This document shows positions 51,278-60,479 of a DNA stretch of 64,000 nucleotides, in pieces (position 1 is the first letter of the stretch; each line of letters starts with the position of its first letter). This DNA is from an uncultured Ruminococcus sp. (GTDB lineage Bacteria > Bacillota > Clostridia > Oscillospirales > CAG-272): assembly GCA_902778145.1 (NCBI GenBank), contig CACYWW010000002.1:1-64000 (forward strand), written 5' to 3'. A model generated the notes under the pieces. That model was not told the DNA's origin. It searched no databases and was given only the letters and a program-made list of their open reading frames with translations. The position numbers and the translations under genes are program-made.

Positions 51278-53349
51278 AACTCTTAAAATTCGAACTGCTC
51301 AAAACGGTAAGGAACAAATTCATAGTTTTCGTCGTTCTTTCCCTGCTTATCGCAAACGGCGTGACGGCGTTTTATCTGTGCAGACCCGAGCACGACGAGA
51401 CGACCGCGGATTACGCCTCCGCCGTCGGCGATCTGCTTACGGACACGGAGAAGAAATACTCCATGCTTGAGGACAAGGACGGTTTTACCGGCGAATACTA
51501 TACACAGATCGGGAATATGTATTCGGCGCTCGACACGGCTGCCGCGCCGCGGCGGGTGAGCGGCTGGGGACAGTACCTGCAGTACGGCTATGTGAATCTG
51601 TTCCTTCTGACCGCGTGCGCGTTCTGCGCCGCGTTCACGTTCCGGCGTGAAAAAGAAACGGGCGAGATGATAACGCTGTATTCGTCCGCGAACGGGCGCG
51701 GCAATTACGTTATCGTAAAGCTGTTGTCGTCATCGATCATCGTGATCGTTTTCGTCGCGGCGTTCTGCGCCCTGTCCTTGCTCGGTATCTTTGCGAAAAA
51801 CGGATTCACCGCGTTTACGGGCGGCGGCGCGCGGATACAGGACTTGAAAGCCTACATGTACGCGCCGTACGAGATCAGCGTATTCCGCGCGTTTCTGTTG
51901 TCGGTCGCATACAAGATCCCGGCGTGCGCCGGCGTATACGCGTTCTGCGGATGCGTCGCGTACCTGTTCGACAGCGGGGTCGTTCCGCTTTCGTTCTCCG
52001 CCGTTCTGATGTACGGCTCGTATTACGCTATGGGGCGCGTTTACACGAACGGCAACGCGTTTGCAAAAAACAGCAATCTATTCGCCGCGATGCGCTCCTC
52101 GTCGCTTTTCGGCGAGCTGCGCGGGACCGACGTTTTCGGGCGCTGTGTGCCGACGTATGTGTTCAACGCCGTGTTCCCGGCGCTGCTTGCGGCGGCGTTC
52201 GCAGCCGTATTCACGCTGCTGCACGTGAAACGCGCGGGCATAAAGATAAAACTGCCGAAGATCAAGCCGAAAAAGCAAAAGGACGTAAGACCGGCAAAGC
52301 CGCTTCCGCTGTACGGATTTGAGATGAAAAAGCTCACGAAGAGTAAGGTCACGGTCTTTATCATCATCCTTCTTTTCATTGTCCGATGGGGCGTTTCACT
52401 CGTTTCACCTCATTTTTCATCTATGGACGAGACGGTTTACAAATACTACTGCGACAAATGGCAGGGGCAGATGACGGAAAAATTCGAGGAGGAATATCTG
52501 CACGAACAGCGGAAAGTCGGAGCGGGCTACATGCTGACGAACGGCTATGACGTGGACGAGAACATCCTCGGCGAGTTCAATATGGAGCCGGGCGACCTTG
52601 AAGCGTATTACCGTATGCGCTTTGAAGGTCTTCTGATGTTCAGAGATAAGATAGACCGTCTGAAGGAGCTGAGGGAACGGGGCATCGACGCGCCGATACT
52701 GTACGACGGCGGATACAAACGCTTTTTCGATTCGGGCGCCGATATATTTCTTATACTTGCCGTCGTTTACATATGCACGTATCTGTTTTCATACGACTTC
52801 ACGAACAGGACGCACGACGTCGTGAAAACGACGTACAACGGCGGCAAAAAGCTGCTTAAGACAAAGCTTCTGACGTGTATCTGTCTGTCCGCCGTGCTGT
52901 TCGCCGTGTTTACCGCTGTGTCCGCGGTATCGACCTTCTCGTATTTCGGCATGACGGAGCCGACGGCGCCGATGTACGCCGTTCCGGGCTTTGAATTCAC
53001 CGGGAGCATGCCTTTGTGGGCGTATCTGCTTCTCATGATCCTGGTGAGGTTTGCCGGCGTGATAACGCTGTGTCTGTTCTGCTGCGGGCTGAGTCTGCTT
53101 TTGAAGAACAACCTCACGTCGTTTACCGTCTCCGCGTGCCTGTACGTGTTCCCGACGTTTCTTTTGTCGGGCGCGGAAAGCATGATCGCGCACTGCGCCG
53201 ATCCGTCGTATATGCTTGACGGCTCGGGCTTTATACAGCTTGCGCACAGCCCGGCGTTCTTCGCCGTCTCGGTTTTCGTCTGCGTCGTGATACCTCTGCT
53301 GCTGATCATACCGCAGACAGTCAAAATGAAAGGCAAACAGGAGATTTGA
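51274..53349 (+). CDS. ABC-2-type permease with two fused halves
   Basis: 691 residues, about 12 membrane helices. The chain starts LLKFELLKTVRNKFIVFVVLSLLI; at about residue 345 a second half begins in the same way (LYGFEMKKLTKSKVTVFIIILLFI). Each half has a large loop after its first helix, then a cluster of five. This points to duplication and fusion of an ABC-2 permease. It is coupled to the lipoprotein gene and followed after 1 base by its ATPase gene. Substrate unknown; the sigma-controlled setting suggests export of, or immunity to, an envelope-active compound. Confidence 0.85.
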   Translation: MKLLKFELLKTVRNKFIVFVVLSLLIANGVTAFYLCRPEHDETTADYASAVGDLLTDTEKKYSMLEDKDGFTGEYYTQIGNMYSALDTAAAPRRVSGWGQYLQYGYVNLFLLTACAFCAAFTFRREKETGEMITLYSSANGRGNYVIVKLLSSSIIVIVFVAAFCALSLLGIFAKNGFTAFTGGGARIQDLKAYMYAPYEISVFRAFLLSVAYKIPACAGVYAFCGCVAYLFDSGVVPLSFSAVLMYGSYYAMGRVYTNGNAFAKNSNLFAAMRSSSLFGELRGTDVFGRCVPTYVFNAVFPALLAAAFAAVFTLLHVKRAGIKIKLPKIKPKKQKDVRPAKPLPLYGFEMKKLTKSKVTVFIIILLFIVRWGVSLVSPHFSSMDETVYKYYCDKWQGQMTEKFEEEYLHEQRKVGAGYMLTNGYDVDENILGEFNMEPGDLEAYYRMRFEGLLMFRDKIDRLKELRERGIDAPILYDGGYKRFFDSGADIFLILAVVYICTYLFSYDFTNRTHDVVKTTYNGGKKLLKTKLLTCICLSAVLFAVFTAVSAVSTFSYFGMTEPTAPMYAVPGFEFTGSMPLWAYLLLMILVRFAGVITLCLFCCGLSLLLKNNLTSFTVSACLYVFPTFLLSGAESMIAHCADPSYMLDGSGFIQLAHSPAFFAVSVFVCVVIPLLLIIPQTVKMKGKQEI

Positions 53350-53350
53350 T

Positions 53351-54217
53351 ATGGAGCTTGTAATAGAAAACGTAAGCAAAAGCTATAAGCAGAACAAGGC
53401 GCTGTCGGGTTTTACGCTGACGATGACGCCGGGCATATACGCCCTGCTCGGACCGAACGGATCCGGGAAATCTACGCTGATGAATATCATCACGGACAAC
53501 ATTAAAGCCGACGGGGGAAAGATTAAATTTGACGGAAAAGATATATCGAAAATGGGCAGGGAATATCTGAAGCTGCTCGGATATATGCCGCAGTATCCCG
53601 GCATTTACCCGCAGTTTTCCGCGGAGGAATATCTATACTACATGGCGGCGCTCAAAGGCGTCAAAGACCCGGAAAAGCAGATAGACGGCGTGCTTGAAGA
53701 GGTGGAGCTGCTTGACGTCAGAAGAAAGAAGACCGCGTATTTTTCCGGCGGTATGAAACAGCGCCTCGCGCTTGCACAGGCGGTCCTGGGCGATCCGAAG
53801 ATACTTGTGCTCGACGAGCCGACGGCGGGCATGGACCCGAAGCAGAGAATAGCGATAAGGAACTACATATCGAAAATCTCGTTTGATAAAATCGTGATCA
53901 TCGCTACTCACGTCGTATCCGATATTGAGTATATCGCGCGCGACGTGGTCATGCTGAAAAAAGGCGTCATCGTTGACAACGCGCCTCCCGACGAGCTGAC
54001 GGAAAAGATATCCGGCAAAGTCTTCCGCGTAAACACCGCGCAAAAGGACGTGACGGAATATCAGAGAAAATTCAAGGTCACCAACATTTCAAAGGAGGAT
54101 TCGGGCGGCGTGTATCTGCGCATACTCTCCGACAAAGCCCCGGCTGAAGACGCGATCGCCGTCTCACCCACGCTCGAAGACTATTATCTGCACGTTTTCG
54201 GAGAAAGCACGGTATGA
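53351..54217 (+). CDS. ABC transporter ATP-binding protein
   Basis: 288 residues. Walker A LLGPNGSGKSTLMN, Q-loop GYMPQYPGIYPQF, signature YFSGGMKQRLALAQAVLG, Walker B ILVLDEPTAGMDPKQR and the switch His in IIATHVVSD. A C-terminal ~75-residue extension follows (KVFRVNTAQKDVTEYQRKF). It belongs with the permease encoded just upstream (1-base gap, AGGAG before its start). A terminator hairpin ends the operon at 54316. Confidence 0.95.
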   Translation: MELVIENVSKSYKQNKALSGFTLTMTPGIYALLGPNGSGKSTLMNIITDNIKADGGKIKFDGKDISKMGREYLKLLGYMPQYPGIYPQFSAEEYLYYMAALKGVKDPEKQIDGVLEEVELLDVRRKKTAYFSGGMKQRLALAQAVLGDPKILVLDEPTAGMDPKQRIAIRNYISKISFDKIVIIATHVVSDIEYIARDVVMLKKGVIVDNAPPDELTEKISGKVFRVNTAQKDVTEYQRKFKVTNISKEDSGGVYLRILSDKAPAEDAIAVSPTLEDYYLHVFGESTV

Positions 54218-54282
54218 ACGTACTGCTTTTTCCGGGCATATGAACAACGCAAACGTGTTTTTCACGGCTCGGAATGACAAAT

Positions 54283-54316
54283 ACGGCGCGGTCCTTTGAA
54301 AGGATCGCGCCGTTTT
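54283..54316 (+). terminator. Rho-independent terminator of the sigma/ABC locus
   Basis: Stem of about 14 bp from ACGGCGCG (54283-54290) to CGCGCCGT (54306-54313), with inner CCTTT/AAAGG, followed by TTTT. Confidence 0.85.
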
Positions 54317-54353
54317 GATATTCCGTTCGTTTGCGGGCGCGTCTGCTCCCCTG

Positions 54354-56090
54354 TCAGATCTGTTGGCCCTGTTTGAACTGGCTCTGATACAGTTCGTAGT
54401 AAAACCCGTGCTTTTCCATCAGCGACTTATGCATGCCGCGCTCGACTATGCTGCCGGCTCGCATAACGAGGATCTCATCGGCTCCGAGAACTGTGGAGAG
54501 GCGGTGGGCGACGATGAACGCCGTCCTGCCCTCCGTGAGCTCATCGAACGCGGACTGGATCTTTTTCTCGGTCATCGTGTCGATCGAGCTCGTCGCCTCG
54601 TCGAGTATCAGCATATGCGGACGGCAGAGCATCACGCGGGCGATGCAGATGAGCTGCTTCTGCCCCTGCGACAATCCGCCACCGTCCTCGCCGATGACGG
54701 TGTCGTAGCCCTGCGGGAGCCTTTCGATGAAGCTGTGGGCGTGCGCCTTTTTCGCCGCGCCGACTATCTCGCCGCGGTCGGCGTCCGGACGCCCGAGCGC
54801 TATGTTATATGCAATAGTGCCGTATCTCAACCATGTTTCCTGGAGCACCATGCCGTACCCGGCGCGGAGCGAGGCGCGTGTCATGTCGCGCACGTCGACC
54901 CCGCCGATCTTTATAGATCCTTCGCGTACGTCATAGAACCTCATAAGAAGATTTATGAGCGTCGTCTTTCCGCAGCCGGTCGGCCCCACTATCGCGGTAT
55001 GCTTTCCCGGCTCCGCCGTGAAATCCATGTGCCGGATGAGCGGCTTGTCGTCCGTGTACGAGAACGATACGTCCTCGATCGTTATCCGGTCGGACAGAGT
55101 CGAACGGTCCGTTTTACCGTCCTCCGGCTCTTCCTCAAGCTCGAGAAATCCGAAGATCCTGTCCGCGCAGGCGAGAGCGTTCTGGAGCTCCGCTATGACG
55201 CCGGATATCTCGTTGAACGGCTTCGTGTACTTGTTCGCGTACGCAAGGAAGCTCGAGAGCGCGCCTACGGTCATCCCGCCGGACATCACCGTCAACGCTC
55301 CGGTGAGCGCCACCGCGGCGTAAACGATCGCGTTGACGCAGCGTGTGGAAGGATTGGTGAGCGAGGAGAAGAACGTCGCCTTCATCGAGGACTGCCTGAG
55401 CGTTTCGTTGAGCTCTCTGAATCTGCGTCTGCCGTCTTCCTCCGCGCCGAGCGCGCGGATCGTCTTTTGTTCACCCACGGTCTCGGTGACGAAGGACGTC
55501 TGCCTCGCCGTGTCGGCGGTCTGCTTTGAGAACATGCCGTACGTGCGCGAGGCTATCGTTTTCGCCGTGAACAGCGAAAGAGGAGTGAGCAGCACGACCG
55601 CCGCTGTGACTGACGGCTTTATCGTCAGCATGAATATGAGCGTTCCGATTATGAGCGATACACCGGTGAAAAGCTGTGTGAAGCCGAGGAGCAGACCGTC
55701 CGCGAGCTGCTCTGCGTCGTTTGTGAAGCGGCTGAGCGTGTCGCCCGACGGGTGCGTGTCAAGATATGAGAGCGGCAGCCTCTGAAGCTTGCAAAACGTC
55801 TTTTCCCGCAGATCCGCCGTTATGCCGTATGCCGTGCGGTTGTTTATCACGTTCATCAGCCATTGAAGCAGCGCCGCCGCAACGGAGAAAACGGCGATCA
55901 TTACAAGCTTCGATACAAGACGCGGAAAATCCACCGGGCCGTCTGAAAGAAGGTCTATCACGTCTCCGAATATGAGCGGTACGTAAAGCGAAAGACCCGC
56001 GTAGCCCGCCGCGAGGATCATGACGGCAGCGAAAGCCCCGGCGTGACCTCTTACCGCGGAAAGCGTCTTTTTTATTACTTTCTTATTCAT
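54354..56090 (-). CDS. ABC exporter half, catalytic subunit (second pair)
   Basis: 578 residues from the ATG at 56090, which overlaps the upstream partner stop by 8 bases and has GGAGGTG before it. Exporter membrane domain with six helices. ATPase: Walker A GPTGCGKTT, signature LSQGQKQL, Walker B MLILDEATSSIDT with catalytic Glu, switch VAHRLSTV. It pairs with the degenerate half encoded upstream. It is distinct in sequence from the exporter at 37-41 kb, so the organism has two such systems close together. No regulator gene is attached. Confidence 0.92.
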   Translation of the reverse strand: MNKKVIKKTLSAVRGHAGAFAAVMILAAGYAGLSLYVPLIFGDVIDLLSDGPVDFPRLVSKLVMIAVFSVAAALLQWLMNVINNRTAYGITADLREKTFCKLQRLPLSYLDTHPSGDTLSRFTNDAEQLADGLLLGFTQLFTGVSLIIGTLIFMLTIKPSVTAAVVLLTPLSLFTAKTIASRTYGMFSKQTADTARQTSFVTETVGEQKTIRALGAEEDGRRRFRELNETLRQSSMKATFFSSLTNPSTRCVNAIVYAAVALTGALTVMSGGMTVGALSSFLAYANKYTKPFNEISGVIAELQNALACADRIFGFLELEEEPEDGKTDRSTLSDRITIEDVSFSYTDDKPLIRHMDFTAEPGKHTAIVGPTGCGKTTLINLLMRFYDVREGSIKIGGVDVRDMTRASLRAGYGMVLQETWLRYGTIAYNIALGRPDADRGEIVGAAKKAHAHSFIERLPQGYDTVIGEDGGGLSQGQKQLICIARVMLCRPHMLILDEATSSIDTMTEKKIQSAFDELTEGRTAFIVAHRLSTVLGADEILVMRAGSIVERGMHKSLMEKHGFYYELYQSQFKQGQQI

Positions 56091-57798
56091 TGTCTTCACC
56101 TCCCGTCTGCGAGGCGTATATATGCGCGTAGCGCGGACAGCTTGAAAGCAGCTCCTCATGCGAGCCGGAGGCGACGACCATGCCGTCGTCCATCACATAT
56201 ATCACGTCGGCGCAGGAAACGCTTGAGACACGCTGCGCGGCGATGAGAACGGTCATTCCGGCTGAATATTCCCTGATCGAGGCGCGCATACGCGCGTCCG
56301 TCGCGTAGTCGAGCGCGGAGCTGCTGTCATCGAGAATGAGCAGAGCCGGAGAGCGGAGAAGAGCGCGCGCGACGCAAAGCCTCTGCTTCTGACCGCCGGA
56401 GAAGTTTTTGCCGCCCTGCTCGACGCGGCAGTCAATGCCGCCCTTCGCCGCGACGAAATCGTCCGCGCAGGCCGCCTTCAGCGCCGCGTTTATTACGTCG
56501 TCGGACACATCGCTCGCCCCGGAGAGAAGGTTTTCCCGCAGGGTGCCTTCAAAAAGCACGGCTCTCTGCGGCACGGCTCCGACGAGACGGCGGAGCTGTT
56601 TTTCCGGATACTCGCGGACGTCGTGCCCGAAAAGCCGGACGTCGCCGTCCGTCCTGTCGTAATAACGCGCGATCAGCGCGATGACCGATGATTTGCCGGA
56701 GCCGGTACCGCCGATGATGCCGACGGTCTGACCGGCCTTTATATCGAGATCTATCCCGGAAAGCGCCTCTTTGCCGCCGTACGAAAGAGAAGCGCCGCTG
56801 AGTCTTACGGCGTATCCGCCGGACGGCGAAAGCTCCTCTTTTCCGTATTTTAAGGACGGTTCGAGCTCAAGCACGGATGACAGCCGCCTTCCGCTCGAAA
56901 GCGCCTTCGTTATGTTTATCGTCAGATCGGCGAGCTTGATCAGCTCGACCAGCACCATGGCGGTGAGATTGTACATCGCGACCGTCTCGCCCCGGGTCAT
57001 GGTCCCCGCGTTCACCTTTACGGCGCCGAGATACATCATGACGGCGACGGCGAGATTCACTATGACGAACGTTACCGGGTTGAGCAGCGCGGCAAGCCTG
57101 CCGGATCTGATCTGATCTCTCATAAGATCGGCGTTTTCAGCGTCGAACCGGAGACTTTCGGAATCCGTGACGCCGAACGCGCGGATCACGCGGACTCCGT
57201 CAAGGTTCTCCTTTGCGCGGCGCACGGTGAGCGAAAGACTGTGCTGAACACGGGAATACATCTTCATCCCGAACAGCATTATGAAATAGACGAATACGAG
57301 CAGAAGCGGCACCGCCGCGGCAAATCCGAGCGCGGGCTTCGCGCTTATCACAAAGCAGGCGGCAACCGCGCCTGAAACGACGAAGGGTGAACGGAGAAGC
57401 AGTCTGAGCGTCAGGTTCACGCCGTTCTGCACCCGGCTCACGTCGCTCGTCATGTTGGTTATAAGCGATGAGACGCCGATCGAGTCGAGATCGGAATATG
57501 AGAGCTCTCCTATACGGCCGTACAGCGCCGAACGCAGGTCGGCGGCAAAACCGGCGGCCGCCTTTGCGGCGAAATACTGCGCAACGACGGCAAATCCGAA
57601 TCCGACGGCGGCAAAAGCGACGAGTATCAGAGAGCATCTGACGATGATCGCTTTGTTTCCGCCTCCTATACCGTTGTCTATCATATACGACACGATAAAG
57701 GGGACGCACAGCTCGAGCACGACTTCAAATAGCTTGAAGCACGGCGAGAGCACGCTCTCCTTTTTATATCTTTTCAGATATGAGAATAGCTTTTTCAT
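56083..57798 (-). CDS. ABC exporter half, degenerate-site subunit (second pair)
   Basis: 571 residues. Six-helix exporter domain, then Walker A GGTGSGKSS, signature FSGGQKQR and Walker B LLILDDSSSALDY. Asp replaces the catalytic Glu, as in the first pair. Switch region IAAQRVSSV has Gln in place of His, a further degenerate-site mark. It starts the two-gene minus-strand operon, facing away from the DNA glycosylase gene with only 36 bases between the two start codons. Confidence 0.92.
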   Translation of the reverse strand: MKKLFSYLKRYKKESVLSPCFKLFEVVLELCVPFIVSYMIDNGIGGGNKAIIVRCSLILVAFAAVGFGFAVVAQYFAAKAAAGFAADLRSALYGRIGELSYSDLDSIGVSSLITNMTSDVSRVQNGVNLTLRLLLRSPFVVSGAVAACFVISAKPALGFAAAVPLLLVFVYFIMLFGMKMYSRVQHSLSLTVRRAKENLDGVRVIRAFGVTDSESLRFDAENADLMRDQIRSGRLAALLNPVTFVIVNLAVAVMMYLGAVKVNAGTMTRGETVAMYNLTAMVLVELIKLADLTINITKALSSGRRLSSVLELEPSLKYGKEELSPSGGYAVRLSGASLSYGGKEALSGIDLDIKAGQTVGIIGGTGSGKSSVIALIARYYDRTDGDVRLFGHDVREYPEKQLRRLVGAVPQRAVLFEGTLRENLLSGASDVSDDVINAALKAACADDFVAAKGGIDCRVEQGGKNFSGGQKQRLCVARALLRSPALLILDDSSSALDYATDARMRASIREYSAGMTVLIAAQRVSSVSCADVIYVMDDGMVVASGSHEELLSSCPRYAHIYASQTGGEDNE

Positions 57799-57799
57799 G

Positions 57800-57828
57800 T
57801 TGACTTTTTATCCCGAATGTTGTAAAAT
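57800..57828 (+). promoter_or_regulatory. Promoter giving an apparently leaderless mRNA
   Basis: TTGACT (57800-57805), 17 bases, TAAAAT (57823-57828). The expected first base of the transcript, 7 after the -10, is at the A of the ATG at 57835. No ribosome site is present between. Confidence 0.65.
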
Positions 57829-57834
57829 GAACGC

Positions 57835-58308
57835 ATGAAACACGAGATCATGCCGGTGTATGACGGCAAAAGCAGGATACTGATCCTCGGAAGCTTCCCG
57901 TCCGAGGCGTCACGCAAGCAGGGATTTTATTACGGACACCCGCGGAACAGGTTCTGGCGGGTGCTTTCCGCCGTGCTCGGATGCGATGAGCCCGGAGGAG
58001 TTGAGGAAAAGAAGCGCATGCTTCTCGAACACGGCGTCGCGCTGTGGGACGTGATAGGATCGTGTACCGTGACCGGAAGCGCGGATTCAAGTATCAAAGA
58101 CGTGATCCCGAACGATCTTTCCCTGATTTTTTCCGCCGCCGATATAAAAGCGGTTTATCTTAACGGGTCGCTTGCTTTTTCGCTTTACGAAAAATACGGC
58201 GACAGATCCGTGCCGTATTTCCGTATGCCGTCCACAAGCCCGGCGAACGCCGCCCGGTCGATCGACGCGCTGATCGGCGCGTGGTCGGTCATTCGTTGTA
58301 TGCTCTGA
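57835..58308 (+). CDS. DNA-deoxyinosine glycosylase (UDG superfamily family 6)
   Basis: 157 residues. Removes hypoxanthine (deaminated adenine) from DNA. The first motif ILILGSFPSEASRKQGFYYGHPRNRFWRVL is the family-6 form of the UDG active-site region. The second, YFRMPSTSPANA, replaces the usual leucine-loop motif. Length is right for the group. It appears to be translated from a leaderless message. Its 3' end overlaps the convergent gene by 20 bases. DNA repair gene nfo is only 1.1 kb away. Confidence 0.88.
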   Translation: MKHEIMPVYDGKSRILILGSFPSEASRKQGFYYGHPRNRFWRVLSAVLGCDEPGGVEEKKRMLLEHGVALWDVIGSCTVTGSADSSIKDVIPNDLSLIFSAADIKAVYLNGSLAFSLYEKYGDRSVPYFRMPSTSPANAARSIDALIGAWSVIRCML

Positions 58309-59449
58309 ATGACGCGTTGTCCGTGAAACCGCGCCTTGACTTGAATTTCTCCCTGATGCTTTCAAGCTTGCCCGAGGTCACGAGATACGAGTAGCGGATC
58401 GGCTTGTATGATATTATACCGAGAGCATACAGCGGCGCGACGTAGTTCGTCGGCCCCGCCGCCGGATCCTTCGTGCCGTCGTGCATATAACGCCCGGCGA
58501 CGTAAAGCTGAGCCCCGGGAACGTAAAGCCCGATACCGCAGTCGTCCTTATCGCACCACGCCGCCCACGTCTCGGTGTTTTTTTTGTTGAGCGGGAATCT
58601 GTGGCGGGGCCAGTCCTCGGGCCAGAAAATGAGATCGCGGCGGACCTGCAGGGGCTCGTCCTGCCACGGCTTGTCCCCGTCGTAGAAATAGAAATTATCG
58701 AGATAGCTGACCGTGTAGAACGCGGGTACCTCCTGCGTGGCAACGGGATGCTTATAGCCCGACCAGTCGACGAACACGTTGTCGACGCGGAGCATATCGC
58801 CGTCTGTCGTATACGTGTTTTCCATATAGCTGTACGTATAACTGCCGACCTTGCCCCAGTCGCGCGGGCGGCATTTCACCCATACGGAATTGGCGCTGAC
58901 TTTGTAATCTATGAGCTTGCTCCTGCAGTTGCCGCGGTCGCCGCCCTGAACGGGATTGTAGCTCCAGGGATTTCCCATGAATTCTCCCCTGATGTACGGA
59001 GGCTCGTGCGTGCCGTAATACGACTGCTGTACGAGTCTGCCGGTGTCCGCGTGGTTCAGCATATTGACAAGGCCTTCGATACGGCATCTCTTGTCCTCGT
59101 AATACGAAAGACCGCCGCCCCATACAAGCTCAACCCCGACCTTTAAAACGTCGTTTTCTATGTAGTACGTGCCGCCCTCGGGCGCCTCGCAGACGCTTAC
59201 GGTAATATCATCTATGACGCATTCGCCGTCGCCGCGCACGTCGACGCGAAGATCGAAGAGCCCGAAAGCGAGCCTGCCTTCAAGAAATCCCTCGGTAAAG
59301 CTTTCAAAAACACCGCTCTCATCCGCGGGCAGATAGAACTGCTCCGAAACGGTCTCACCGCCGCACGTGAAGTAAAACGACGCGACGGCGGGCGCCGTGC
59401 TGCGGTATTTTACGCGGAACCTGTTGTATTCTTCGGCTATGTATTTCAT
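58289..59449 (-). CDS. Hypothetical protein, possible carbohydrate-related
   Basis: 386 residues, no signal peptide. N-terminal ~95 residues look like a beta-sandwich (VASFYFTCGGETVSEQFYLPADESG, RVDVRGDGECVIDDITVSV). The rest is rich in Trp, Tyr and Gly (GGGLSYYEDKRCRIEGLVNML, NPWSYNPVQGGDRGN, PVATQEVPAFYTVSYLDNFYFYDG). This composition is common in glycan-binding or lyase-like proteins, but I recognise no family. GGAG precedes the ATG. It overlaps nfo by 4 bases and probably shares its transcript. Confidence 0.75.
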   Translation of the reverse strand: MKYIAEEYNRFRVKYRSTAPAVASFYFTCGGETVSEQFYLPADESGVFESFTEGFLEGRLAFGLFDLRVDVRGDGECVIDDITVSVCEAPEGGTYYIENDVLKVGVELVWGGGLSYYEDKRCRIEGLVNMLNHADTGRLVQQSYYGTHEPPYIRGEFMGNPWSYNPVQGGDRGNCRSKLIDYKVSANSVWVKCRPRDWGKVGSYTYSYMENTYTTDGDMLRVDNVFVDWSGYKHPVATQEVPAFYTVSYLDNFYFYDGDKPWQDEPLQVRRDLIFWPEDWPRHRFPLNKKNTETWAAWCDKDDCGIGLYVPGAQLYVAGRYMHDGTKDPAAGPTNYVAPLYALGIISYKPIRYSYLVTSGKLESIREKFKSRRGFTDNASFRAYNE

Positions 59450-60276
59450 TTTTTCAACTCCTTCAACAGTTTTATCTCGGCGGCGTAACCTTCGTTGTCG
59501 TTCGGCGTCTCAAGCTCGAACGGGAGCCCCTGAAGCGCCGGATGGTTGATGATCTTTTCGATATATTCAAGCCCGATGAAGCCCTGACCGATCTTTTCGT
59601 GACGGTCCTTGTGTGCGCCCGTCGGGTTTTTGCTGTCGTTCAGATGGACGGCAAACAGACGGTCAAGCCCTATTACACGGTCAAATTCCTCAAGCGTTTC
59701 GTCAAGCCCGTCCTTCACGTCGTAGCCCGCGTCGGATATATGGCACGTGTCAAGACATACGCCGAGATGCTCTTTGTATTCACAGCCGTCGATTATCGCG
59801 CGGAGCTCCTCAAACGTCGAGCCTATCTCGCTGCCCTTGCCCGCCATCGTCTCGAGCAGTACCGTGGTGCCCATATCGCGGCTCATATGCGCGTTGAGCA
59901 TATCGAGGATGAACCCGGTGCCGATATCCGTACCCTGCCCGACATGGCTGCCGGGATGGAAATTGTAAAGCGCGCCCGGGATATGCTCGAGGATCGCGAT
60001 ATCGTCCGCGAACACTGAGTTCGCGAACTCACGCGTGCGCGGCTCGGCTGACGCCGGATTGAGCGTATACGGCGCGTGCGCGACGATCCTGCCGAAGCCG
60101 TTTTCTTTCATGTATGAAACGAGCGCCGCGCAGTCGCAGGGATCGAATTTTTTCACCGATCCGCCGCGCGGGTTGCGCGTGAAGAACTGGAAGGTGTTCG
60201 CGCCGAGCTCCGTCGCCGTTTTTCCCATCTGCAGATATCCGCCCGAAGACGATAAATGACAACCTATATAAAACAT
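59446..60276 (-). CDS. nfo: Deoxyribonuclease IV (endonuclease IV)
   Basis: 276 residues. AP endonuclease with a trinuclear zinc site on a TIM barrel. Ligand motifs are visible: GCHLSSSGG near the N-terminus, VAHAPYTLN, YNFHPGSHVGQG, LLETMAGKGSEIG, CLDTCHISDAGYD, VHLNDSKNPTGAHKDRHEKIGQGFIG and a final FELETPND. Complete and of normal length. AAGGAG precedes the ATG. Confidence 0.96.
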   Translation of the reverse strand: MFYIGCHLSSSGGYLQMGKTATELGANTFQFFTRNPRGGSVKKFDPCDCAALVSYMKENGFGRIVAHAPYTLNPASAEPRTREFANSVFADDIAILEHIPGALYNFHPGSHVGQGTDIGTGFILDMLNAHMSRDMGTTVLLETMAGKGSEIGSTFEELRAIIDGCEYKEHLGVCLDTCHISDAGYDVKDGLDETLEEFDRVIGLDRLFAVHLNDSKNPTGAHKDRHEKIGQGFIGLEYIEKIINHPALQGLPFELETPNDNEGYAAEIKLLKELKK

Positions 60277-60380
60277 AAATTTCTCCTTGTTACGGTCATG
60301 GATATATTATAAAACATCTCCGCCGCAAAGTCAAGATGAATATTATTTATTTTGCGCGCGTGAAAGCGATGAGGTGAGAT

Positions 60381-60479
60381 ATGTTTTCCTGACGGAAAAC
60401 GTGATATTACTCCTTCGGAGCAGTGATATTCCATTCGCCTTTTAACTGCGCGAAGCGCAATATCACCCGGCGTCAGCCG
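60381..60479. repeat. GTGATAT palindrome array at the 3' side of the four-helix gene
   Basis: GTGAGAT, GTGATAT (60401), GTGATAT (60423) and the inverse ATATCAC (60460-60466) alternate with perfect palindromes. These are GTTTTCC-tgac-GGAAAAC (60383-60400), CTCC-ttc-GGAG (60410-60420), TGCGC-gaa-GCGCA (60447-60459) and CGGC-gtca-GCCG (60468-60479). The last palindrome and the ATATCAC word cover the end of the minus-strand four-helix-bundle gene, whose TGA stop is part of the word. The rest of 60277-60380 holds nothing recognisable. Confidence 0.8.
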
